Source: an uncultured Candidatus Melainabacteria bacterium
GTDB taxonomy: Bacteria; Cyanobacteriota; Vampirovibrionia; Gastranaerophilales; Gastranaerophilaceae
Assembly: GCA_934728585.1 (NCBI GenBank)
Contig: CAKVDZ010000001.1
Coordinates: 1-64,000 of the forward strand
Length of the DNA: 64,000 bases
Reading direction: 5' to 3'
In this document: positions 25,637 through 32,511 of the stretch, one piece after another
Layout of the letters: the number at the start of each line of letters is the position of its first letter
Position numbering within the stretch: position 1 is the first letter of the stretch
Notes under the pieces: generated by a model
What the model saw: only the letters and a program-made list of their open reading frames with translations
Database searches by the model: none
Told to the model about the DNA's origin: nothing
Made by a program: the position numbers and the translations under genes

Positions 25637-27001
25637 TTACTTTAAGAACATTTTTAAAAGTTTATAGTAAATACTTTTATATGGTTGATAACGCATTGGC
25701 AAATCTAGACATAAGCTTTTATCAAGAATACTTCTTCTGTGAGAAAAAGTTTCAAAGCCAAATTTGCCGTGGTATGCACCAATTCCACTTTCGCCAAAGC
25801 CACCAAATGGCATTTCTGGAGTGGCTAAATGCACAACAACATCGTTTATACAACCCCCACCAAATCTACAACGCTCTGTAATTTTTTCAATATTTTTCTT
25901 ATCTTGAGAAAATACATACAATGCAAGGGGGTGTTGGCGATTTTCAACAATATCAATAACATCATCAACCGAATTAAAAGTTAAAATTGGCAACACTGGG
26001 CCAAAAATTTCTTCTTGCATAACAGCATCGTCAAAAGTTACGCAATTCATAACAGTAGGTTCAATTTTTAAAGAATTTTCGTCTATTTTTCCACCAATAA
26101 CAACTTTATCTTCATTTATTAAATTTTTTATTCTATCAAAATGTTTTTTATTGATAATCTTGCCATAAGTTTTGTTTTCAAGTGGATTTTCACCAAATTG
26201 TTCAGTTATTTGTTTTTTTATTTCTTCAATTAATTTTTCTTTTATACTTGAATGACAAAGCACGTAATCAGGTGCAACACAAGTTTGACCACAATTTAAG
26301 AACTTACCAAAAACAATCCTTTTTGCAGTAAGTGAAATATTTGCAGTTTTATCAACAATACAAGGACTTTTCCCGCCCAATTCAAGCGTTACAGGAGTTA
26401 AGTTTCCCGCAGATTTTCGCAAAACTTCCTTACCTACAGCTTTGCTACCTGTAAAGAAAATATAATCATACTTATGTGATAAAAGAGCCTCATTTTCTTT
26501 TCTTCCACCTCTTACAACTTTTACATAATCTTCTGTAAATACGTGATTTATAATCTTGAAGATTATATCACTTGTCGCTGGAGAATATGCGCTTGGTTTC
26601 AAAATGACAGTATTACCAGAGGCAATCGCATCAACCAAAGGCTCCATAGCTAATAAAAAAGGATAATTCCAAGGACTCATAATTAAAACATTTCCCCTAG
26701 GTACAAGTTTTATCTTACTTTTTGAAGGAAAATTTGTCATCGGAGTAGGAACAATTTTTTCTTTGGCAAATTTTTTAATATTTTTTAGCATATAAGAAAT
26801 TTCGTCCAAAGTTAAACCAATTTCACACATATATGCTTCAGTTCTACTTTTGCCCAAGTCTGTGTATAAAGCATCAAAAATTAATTCTTCATAATCTTTT
26901 ATTGTTTGTTTTAGCCTTTTTAAATATTCAATTCTAAAATTTATATCTAAAGTTTTACCACTTCTGAAAAAATTTTTTTGTCGTTCTAAAATATTATACA
27001 T
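25637..27001 (-). CDS. NAD(P)-dependent aldehyde dehydrogenase, ALDH3-like
   Basis: This 454-residue enzyme oxidises aldehydes to acids. NAD-site and catalytic motifs are visible: IMSPWNYPFLLAMEPLVDAI, FTGSKAVGKEVLRKSA, the catalytic-base motif LELGGKSPCIV, and the nucleophile in NCGQTCVAPDYV. The short length and C-terminal tail with a hydrophobic end fit the ALDH3 group. It overlaps the iron alcohol dehydrogenase by 8 bases, forming a two-gene operon for alcohol-aldehyde-acid conversion. Confidence 0.94.
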   Translation of the reverse strand: MYNILERQKNFFRSGKTLDINFRIEYLKRLKQTIKDYEELIFDALYTDLGKSRTEAYMCEIGLTLDEISYMLKNIKKFAKEKIVPTPMTNFPSKSKIKLVPRGNVLIMSPWNYPFLLAMEPLVDAIASGNTVILKPSAYSPATSDIIFKIINHVFTEDYVKVVRGGRKENEALLSHKYDYIFFTGSKAVGKEVLRKSAGNLTPVTLELGGKSPCIVDKTANISLTAKRIVFGKFLNCGQTCVAPDYVLCHSSIKEKLIEEIKKQITEQFGENPLENKTYGKIINKKHFDRIKNLINEDKVVIGGKIDENSLKIEPTVMNCVTFDDAVMQEEIFGPVLPILTFNSVDDVIDIVENRQHPLALYVFSQDKKNIEKITERCRFGGGCINDVVVHLATPEMPFGGFGESGIGAYHGKFGFETFSHRRSILDKSLCLDLPMRYQPYKSIYYKLLKMFLK

Positions 27002-28241
27002 GTACTAATTCACCTTTCTTAGACATTGTATTTAATTCTTTTTGTTCTAAAACATCATATAAGAACTGTTGTAATTCGTCTTCACCCATAAGAACAGGAA
27101 CAGGGTAAATTGGATTAGCTTCTTTTTCTGCAAAATAAGCCAATTTATTGATATCAGTAAGTTTAACCTCTGGCAATTTATCACCAATGCCTAAACTTTT
27201 ATTCAAATCACGGATTGCACGTATGAAAATTATTGACGCAATATGCTTTGGTGTATTTTTATCAACTAAACCTGCCGAAATAGCTAACTCTTTTAATTGC
27301 TTGTGGATTTTATTACCATAAGCTTCAAGGACATAAGGAATTAATACCGCATTTGCAAGCCCATGAGAAGTATTGTACATTCCGCCCAAAGCGTGAGCTA
27401 TAGCGTGACAATAACCAACATAAGAAACTGTAAACGCACAACCTGCAAGGTACGAAGCCTGTAACATATTTCGACGGGCTTCCATATCGTTTCCATCGTC
27501 GTAAGCACGTTTTAAGTTTTCAAAAACAAGTTTTGTCGCCATAAGTGCCTGTTTTCTAGTTTTTCTAGTTGTAGAGCGTCCAATATAAGCCTCAACAGCG
27601 TGAACTAACACATCTACACCACTATTTGCCGTAATATTTTTTGGCAAAGTCCTTGTTGCTTCCGCGTCTAGCACAGTATATTTAGGAATTAAAGGGAAAT
27701 CACTTATCATGTATTTATGTTTTGTTTTTGTATCGGTGATAAGTGTCGCAACTGTGGTTTCAGTGCCAGTTCCTGCGGTTGTCGGAATTGCAATAAGTAG
27801 TGGAATTTTTCTAAATACTCTTAAAATTCCTGACATATCTACAATACTTTTTTTAGGGTTTGCTATACAAGCACCTACAGCCTTGGCGCAATCAATTGCA
27901 GAACCTCCGCCAAAACCAATAAGCGCTTGACATTTTTGGGATAAATATATATTTTTCGCGTCTTGTACATTTTCAATTGTTGGGTTTGAAACTACATCGT
28001 CATAAACAACTGTTTTTATACCTGTTTCACTTAATATATTTTCTAAATTTTGAGTTATACCAAATTTTCTAACGCCTTTATCCGTAACCAGCAAAACATT
28101 ATTTATACGTTTTTGTTTCAAAACACTAGGTATTTCATCAATTTTATTCAAAATCACTGGATTATAATATGGTAAAAATGGAATTGCGATTTTAAAACAA
28201 AATTGAAAAATTCTACAATAAATTTTCTTAAAAATATTCAC
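26994..28241 (-). CDS. Iron-containing alcohol dehydrogenase
   Basis: This 415-residue enzyme of the Fe-ADH family interconverts alcohols and aldehydes with NAD(P). GFGGGSAIDCAKAVGA is the nucleotide-binding signature. Metal ligands appear in HAIAHALGGMYNTSHGLANA. The first 30 residues are hydrophobic and basic and could form a membrane-associated tail. The start is GTG, preceded by AGAGGTAA. A two-hairpin leader lies upstream at 28282-28339. The aldehyde dehydrogenase follows in the same operon. Confidence 0.94.
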   Translation of the reverse strand: MNIFKKIYCRIFQFCFKIAIPFLPYYNPVILNKIDEIPSVLKQKRINNVLLVTDKGVRKFGITQNLENILSETGIKTVVYDDVVSNPTIENVQDAKNIYLSQKCQALIGFGGGSAIDCAKAVGACIANPKKSIVDMSGILRVFRKIPLLIAIPTTAGTGTETTVATLITDTKTKHKYMISDFPLIPKYTVLDAEATRTLPKNITANSGVDVLVHAVEAYIGRSTTRKTRKQALMATKLVFENLKRAYDDGNDMEARRNMLQASYLAGCAFTVSYVGYCHAIAHALGGMYNTSHGLANAVLIPYVLEAYGNKIHKQLKELAISAGLVDKNTPKHIASIIFIRAIRDLNKSLGIGDKLPEVKLTDINKLAYFAEKEANPIYPVPVLMGEDELQQFLYDVLEQKELNTMSKKGELVHV

Positions 28242-28281
28242 TTTTACTTACCTCTAAAAATTCTTAATTCTATTGGGGAAG

Positions 28282-28339
28282 GGGTAGCATTTCAATGAGG
28301 GTTTATGAAACAGCTACCCTGCTAGTATTGAATACTAGC
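28282..28339 (-). promoter_or_regulatory. Two-hairpin structured leader
   Basis: GGGTAGC (28282-28288) pairs with GCTACCC (28313-28319), with an inner TTTCA/TGAAA stem. GCTAGTAT (28321-28328) pairs with ATACTAGC (28332-28339). Only one base separates them, so they could stack. On the minus strand this would be the 5' leader of the alcohol-aldehyde dehydrogenase operon. No U-run follows, so it is not a simple terminator. I match it to no known riboswitch. Confidence 0.45.
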
Positions 28340-28427
28340 ACAACTTGTTTTTAAAATCAACTAGCTTAATAAAAATTTTACATTTTTAAATATTTTTCGT
28401 ATCACTAGTGTATTTTAGCGATTTTGC

Positions 28428-28456
28428 TTGACAAAATTCAAAAAAATTCATATCAT
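28428..28456 (+). promoter_or_regulatory. Consensus sigma-70 promoter of the Cys-rich gene
   Basis: TTGACA (28428-28433) and TATCAT (28451-28456) are spaced by 17 bases. Start of transcription is expected near 28463, about 50 bases before the ATG, with TTGGAGG as ribosome site. Confidence 0.75.
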
Positions 28457-28513
28457 ATACGAGTACCCCACTGGTAAGTTTAGATTATAGTTATAAGAAA
28501 TATTGGAGGTTTT

Positions 28514-28963
28514 ATGAAAAAAATTCTTGCTACAATGTTTGTAATCGGTTGTATTTTGTGCGCAAACACAGCTTTTGCCAGCTGTCCAGTAAACAAAACA
28601 GAAAACTGCAATTGCGTAAAAGCTTGCGACTGTGGTTGTTACAAATCTTGCAAAGACGACTGTTCTTGCGGTTGTAAAAAGATGCGCAAAAGATGTGAAT
28701 GTTTTCAAACTAATTGCAAATGTTTGAAACAATGTAAAAAAGATTACAACTGTAATTGCGCTAAAAAAGGTTGCAAATGTGCTTGTACAACAACTGACAA
28801 AGCAAACTGCAAATGCGGTTGTCACAATGACAAAAAATGTGAATGTGCAAAATGTGACTGCAAATGTCATGAAGTAAAATGTTCTTGTGATAAAAAATGT
28901 GATTGCAATAAAAAATTCAAACTTTTTAGAAAATCAAAATGCGATTGCAAAAAATGCAAATAA
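28514..28963 (+). CDS. Exported extremely cysteine-rich protein
   Basis: This 149-residue precursor has a clear signal peptide ending NTAFA before SCPVNK. I count about 35 cysteines in the roughly 127-residue mature part, mostly as CxC or CxxxC units separated by Lys, Asp and Asn, such as CDCGCYKSC and CECAKCDCKCH. A few His residues are present. The pattern resembles metallothioneins, but those are normally cytoplasmic. Metal binding or a disulfide-linked envelope layer are both possible. It has its own strong promoter and terminator. Confidence 0.85.
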   Translation: MKKILATMFVIGCILCANTAFASCPVNKTENCNCVKACDCGCYKSCKDDCSCGCKKMRKRCECFQTNCKCLKQCKKDYNCNCAKKGCKCACTTTDKANCKCGCHNDKKCECAKCDCKCHEVKCSCDKKCDCNKKFKLFRKSKCDCKKCK

Positions 28964-28983
28964 TAAATTAAAATAATTTTTTT

Positions 28984-29012
28984 AAGCGCCAGTTGCAAAG
29001 CAACTGGCGCTT
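28984..29012 (+). terminator. Terminator after the Cys-rich gene
   Basis: A perfect 13-bp stem (AAGCGCCAGTTGC with GCAACTGGCGCTT) around AAA is followed by TTT. Confidence 0.85.
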
Positions 29013-29064
29013 TTTATTGACAATTAAATAAGTCCTTTGTAGAATTAATTTAAAGGAGTTTCAA

Positions 29065-29655
29065 ATGGAAGAAGAAAAAGTTTTACTAAAGGGCAAAAAA
29101 AACTTAAAATCTTACTTTGCAATGATGGGGATTGTAATCCTATTCACAGCATTATATTCCACTTCTTTCTTTGCTTTTAATATATGTAACTCGATGCTCG
29201 ATTTTCTGTTTATAATAATGTTTTCGATGTTATTTATTTTTATACTAATAATGGGCTTAAAAATAACACTTTCGTACTTTAATGACGAAGTTTATCTTAC
29301 AAACAAAGCAATAATATTAAAACGAGGTAAAAGAACTTTCAATTTTCCATTAGAAGATGTTATAAAATTACGATGTATGCAAGGGATATATGGTGTTATA
29401 TCTATTAGAACAAGAGATGTAAAAAAGTACCTTGTATTTAATTGTGAAAATACTGTTGAATTCTATCACAAATATATTGAAGCAAGGGAACAAATTCCTG
29501 ATATACCACCTGAACACGACAAAGAAAATCCTCTTGCGTTTGTTTTAGTTATGCTTGCACTTGTTGCTGTTATTTGTATGGATATATTTCAAGATAATCT
29601 GGAAAGAATACCAGCACCTGAGTTTATCACTCAAGAGGAAGTTGATAATCATTAA
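29065..29655 (+). CDS. Membrane protein with PH-like domain
   Basis: The protein has 196 residues. Two hydrophobic segments (about 17-38 and 46-68) are followed by a beta-rich region NDEVYLTNKAIILKRGKRTF and FPLEDVIKLRCMQG, the pattern of bacterial PH domains (YdbS/YdbT type). A third membrane segment lies near residue 155. Function is unknown. It is followed after 13 bases by another membrane gene. GGAG precedes the ATG. Confidence 0.78.
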   Translation: MEEEKVLLKGKKNLKSYFAMMGIVILFTALYSTSFFAFNICNSMLDFLFIIMFSMLFIFILIMGLKITLSYFNDEVYLTNKAIILKRGKRTFNFPLEDVIKLRCMQGIYGVISIRTRDVKKYLVFNCENTVEFYHKYIEAREQIPDIPPEHDKENPLAFVLVMLALVAVICMDIFQDNLERIPAPEFITQEEVDNH

Positions 29656-29668
29656 ATAAGGAGAAAAT

Positions 29669-30832
29669 ATGACAGAAGAAATGAGAGAGAACAAGGCCTT
29701 TATAAGCTTTAATGGATTTATGGGAAGATATGACTATTTTTTAAATTTGGTCTTATTAAATATGATTGCGCTAGTATTTACAATTCCTTTAACTGGATAT
29801 TTCTTAACAGGTGCTGGCACCGTTGATAGCTTATTTAACCTAAATAACATCTTTAATCTTGCTCCGCTTTGGGCAAAAACTTGGGGCATAATCGGAAGTA
29901 CAACAGTATCTTACATTATAATTTCAAATGTAATCAGACGTTTAAACGATATCAACGGCAAGGAAGATAAACGCTTTAATATTGCGATTGCTACTGTTTT
30001 TGCGCTAACAAATTTTAGTTATATTTTTCCAAACATATTGGCTATCGGTTTTTGTCTAATTGGAACAATTGTAGCTTTTTGGGTTTTACTAAAAAAAGGT
30101 AAAATCACTCAAGAAATGCCTTACGACATCAAAAGAGAATTTAACTGGGGCGCATTTTTCGGAACTTGGATTTGGGGATTATTCAATAAATCTTACAAAA
30201 CCTTATGGATGTTATTATTATGGGCTACCCCTTGGAGTTTCTTATTTGCGTTATATTGCGGAATAAAAGGTAACGACTGGTCTAGCACAAACAAGGATTG
30301 GGATTCTTTAGAAAAATTTAAAAATTCACAAGAAAAACAAACAGCATTTTGGGTTATTTTCAGCGTAATTTTAGCTCCCGCAATAACATTTCTAATAATA
30401 ATTGCCTTAACTTTTGGTACTGTAATGTACATAACAGATAATGGCAAAGATAGTACAAATATTGGCCAAAAACTCGAAAAATTGGATAACACGCTAAACT
30501 CAATTGGTTCAATTTATTTTGAGGGACATGAATTGACCTCGACAGAAAACAAATTCTATATTCTTTCTGACGACTGGTCAGGGTATACTTTCAAAGAGAA
30601 AAAAGATATTTTTGATATGGCAACAAATATGGCGATTTCAGAAAGAAACAAATCTGACAAAGACAAAGCGTACACAAAATTATCAGAGCTTCGTAGAACA
30701 AAGATTTATAGCAAAGAAACAAACCAACTTTTAGGCGAATATATTATGGATAAAGACATTGAAGATGGCAGTTTTAAAGACTACGTATCTGCTTCAATGA
30801 AGGCTTATCAATTCTATAAACCAATAAAATAG
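29669..30832 (+). CDS. Polytopic membrane protein, DUF805-like plus WGAF module
   Basis: This 387-residue protein begins with a DUF805-like unit: FNGFMGRYDYFLNLVLLNMI, several membrane segments and RRLNDINGKED. Near residue 153 it has FNWGAFFGTWIWGLFNKSY, a module shared with the two small proteins downstream. The final 120 residues after the last membrane segment are hydrophilic and helical. Function is unknown. It is in an apparent operon with 29065 and the genes after it. Confidence 0.78.
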   Translation: MTEEMRENKAFISFNGFMGRYDYFLNLVLLNMIALVFTIPLTGYFLTGAGTVDSLFNLNNIFNLAPLWAKTWGIIGSTTVSYIIISNVIRRLNDINGKEDKRFNIAIATVFALTNFSYIFPNILAIGFCLIGTIVAFWVLLKKGKITQEMPYDIKREFNWGAFFGTWIWGLFNKSYKTLWMLLLWATPWSFLFALYCGIKGNDWSSTNKDWDSLEKFKNSQEKQTAFWVIFSVILAPAITFLIIIALTFGTVMYITDNGKDSTNIGQKLEKLDNTLNSIGSIYFEGHELTSTENKFYILSDDWSGYTFKEKKDIFDMATNMAISERNKSDKDKAYTKLSELRRTKIYSKETNQLLGEYIMDKDIEDGSFKDYVSASMKAYQFYKPIK

Positions 30833-30854
30833 CAACAAAAAAAGGCTTTTTAAC

Positions 30855-30983
30855 ATGAATAAAAACTCTAAAAAAAATATCTACATAGCTTTATCTATCA
30901 TAGGAATAATCTCATTAATCGGGATAGTTTTCATTTGGATAATCTTAGCCTCTCAAACGCCAATGCCAATAAACAAAATTTAA
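30855..30983 (+). CDS. Small single-span membrane protein, 42 residues
   Basis: The frame reads NKNSKKNIYIALSIIGIISL, continues through a hydrophobic helix to FIWIILASQ, and ends PMPINKI. A basic N-terminus followed by one membrane helix suggests a small inner-membrane protein. An AAAAGG site lies about 10 bases before the ATG. It sits between two genes of the same membrane cluster. No family recognised. Confidence 0.55.
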   Translation: MNKNSKKNIYIALSIIGIISLIGIVFIWIILASQTPMPINKI

Positions 30984-31005
30984 CAATATAAAGAAAGGAC
31001 ATCTC

Positions 31006-31437
31006 ATGACAATTAACAATGTAGAAAATGCAGTACCACAAAATCTAAACAACAACTCTGGCCAAGGACCTAATTCAGAGGTTCCAGATGAGGTTGCTAA
31101 TCGATACAATTGGGGTGCGTTTACCTTTTCTTGGATTTGGGGATTGGGCAATAGAACTTACATAACTTTATTAACATTAGTGCTTGTTTTTATCCCCTTC
31201 GTTGGTAATATTGCTGCTATAATTGCCAATATCATCTTTGGTATAAAAGGTAACCGTTGGGCTTGGCAAAATAAACAATGGAAAAGTATTGAACACTTCC
31301 ACAAAGTTCAAAAAACTTGGGCTTGCTGGGGAATTGGTTTGATGATTACGGGATTAATATTATTTCCAGTTATTGCACTTTTAACTTATGGTATAGCTCT
31401 TGAAGCAGGTGGCCCAGATCTTTCACAATATAAATAA
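31006..31437 (+). CDS. Small membrane protein of the WGAF family, copy 1
   Basis: This 143-residue protein has a polar N-terminus of 40 residues, then YNWGAFTFSWIWGLGNRTYI, two membrane segments, and IKGNRWAWQNKQWKSIEHF, then a final membrane segment. This layout resembles DUF2628-type small membrane proteins. It is a close tandem paralogue of the next gene and shares its module with 29669-30832. GAAAGGA precedes the ATG. Confidence 0.8.
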   Translation: MTINNVENAVPQNLNNNSGQGPNSEVPDEVANRYNWGAFTFSWIWGLGNRTYITLLTLVLVFIPFVGNIAAIIANIIFGIKGNRWAWQNKQWKSIEHFHKVQKTWACWGIGLMITGLILFPVIALLTYGIALEAGGPDLSQYK

Positions 31438-31450
31438 AGAAAGGTAAATT

Positions 31451-31849
31451 ATGACAACTGATAATTTAGGACATAAAAAAATAGAAAATGCAGTTAATGA
31501 ATCAACTCAATATTCTAACTCAGAAGTTCAGGCAGAAATAGCTAACCACTTCAACTGGGGCGCATTCTCGCTATCTTGGATTTGGGGGTTAGGAAATAAA
31601 ACTTACATAACTTTATTAACATTAGTACTTGTTTTTATACCTGTAGTTGGTAATCTTGCAGCATTAATTGCTTGTATCATCTTCGGTATAAAAGGTAACC
31701 GTTGGGCTTGGCAAAACAAACAATGGAAAAGCGTTGAGCACTTCCAGAAAGTTCAAAGAACTTGGGCTTGTTGGGGTATCGCTATAATGCTAATTCCACT
31801 GTTCGCAGTATTTATGGCTATACTATTAGGTTTTGCATATCATCAATAA
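31451..31849 (+). CDS. Small membrane protein of the WGAF family, copy 2
   Basis: This 132-residue protein is nearly identical to the preceding gene across FNWGAFSLSWIWGLGNKTYI, YITLLTLVLVFIP and GIKGNRWAWQNKQWKS. It differs in its N-terminal tail and last membrane segment. Thirteen bases separate the two, with GAAAGG before the ATG. The pair is a recent tandem duplication. Function unknown. Confidence 0.8.
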   Translation: MTTDNLGHKKIENAVNESTQYSNSEVQAEIANHFNWGAFSLSWIWGLGNKTYITLLTLVLVFIPVVGNLAALIACIIFGIKGNRWAWQNKQWKSVEHFQKVQRTWACWGIAIMLIPLFAVFMAILLGFAYHQ

Positions 31850-31858
31850 AAAGGTGTA

Positions 31859-31901
31859 AAAAAAGTCGCGGGTTTTAGTTCCGAAAACCCGCGACTTTTT
31901 T
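31859..31901. terminator. Bidirectional terminator, 18-bp stem
   Basis: AAAAAAGTCGCGGGTTTT pairs perfectly with AAAACCCGCGACTTTTTT around a 7-base loop, between convergent genes. Confidence 0.88.
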
Positions 31902-31924
31902 ATATACTTTTATACTTCATTTAG

Positions 31925-32401
31925 TTATTTTACAGTTTTCAACCAATCTTCAATATCTTTATCTACGCTCGCACCACCTCTACCGTAAATGACAAATGGT
32001 TTAGCATTTGATACAGAACCTTTTGCATATTGGTGCATTTCTTGGGCAATATTGTAACCTCCGCCACCGCCATGTGTAACAAATGTAACAATTTCTTTAC
32101 CTTCAAAATTATTTTCTTCTAAGAAAGTTTTAACAGCAGGTGCCATTGTGTACCACCACGCTGGAGTACCAACAATAACTACATCATAAGGTGTTATATC
32201 AATATTTTCTTTTAAAACAACTTTTTCTCCACCTTGAATTTGTTTTTTTGCAATTTCTGTCAATGTATTATAATCTCTGGGATATGGAGTTACTGTTTTT
32301 ATTTCAAATATATCAGCGCCAGTTTTTGCTTGAATTTTTTCTGCTACCGATTTTGTATTGCCACTTTCCGAAAAATATGCGACTAAAATTTTTTTATTCA
32401 T
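31925..32401 (-). CDS. Flavodoxin, internal-start form
   Basis: This 158-residue FMN electron carrier begins KKILVAYFSESGNTKSVAEK, the phosphate-binding loop, followed by GTPAWWYTMAPAV and FVTHGGGGGYNIA, which contact the flavin. ATG 32401 follows a perfect AAAGGAGG site at 4 bases. The same frame continues upstream as a lipoprotein signal (32402-32499) that is cut off by a one-base shift. As it stands only the cytoplasmic form can be made. It is second in the MerR-controlled operon after the DXS-like gene. Confidence 0.9.
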   Translation of the reverse strand: MNKKILVAYFSESGNTKSVAEKIQAKTGADIFEIKTVTPYPRDYNTLTEIAKKQIQGGEKVVLKENIDITPYDVVIVGTPAWWYTMAPAVKTFLEENNFEGKEIVTFVTHGGGGGYNIAQEMHQYAKGSVSNAKPFVIYGRGGASVDKDIEDWLKTVK

Positions 32402-32499
32402 AAGGCCTCCTTTGTTTTGCACAGTTTTGCTATTTGAGCACGCTGTTAAAAAGATTAAACAAAAAACTATTAACGGTAATACCGCAAATATTTTTTCAT
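32402..32499 (-). other. Frameshifted lipoprotein signal of the flavodoxin gene
   Basis: ATG 32499 has an AGGAGG site that overlaps the DXS-like stop codon. It opens a 9-codon frame and stops. If the six-A run (T at 32491-32496) had seven, the frame would read KKIFAVLPLIVFCLIFLTAC and join the flavodoxin in frame. That is a classic lipobox (LTAC). The gene was therefore built to make a lipoprotein flavodoxin. The missing base may be a mutation, a phase switch or an assembly error. Confidence 0.75.
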
Positions 32500-32511
32500 T
32501 AAAAACACCTC

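Noticed and set aside
28448..28870. Leftward 140-codon Thr/Phe-rich frame
   Set aside because: It is the complement of the Cys-rich coding sequence; its composition is what TGC/TGT codons give in reverse.
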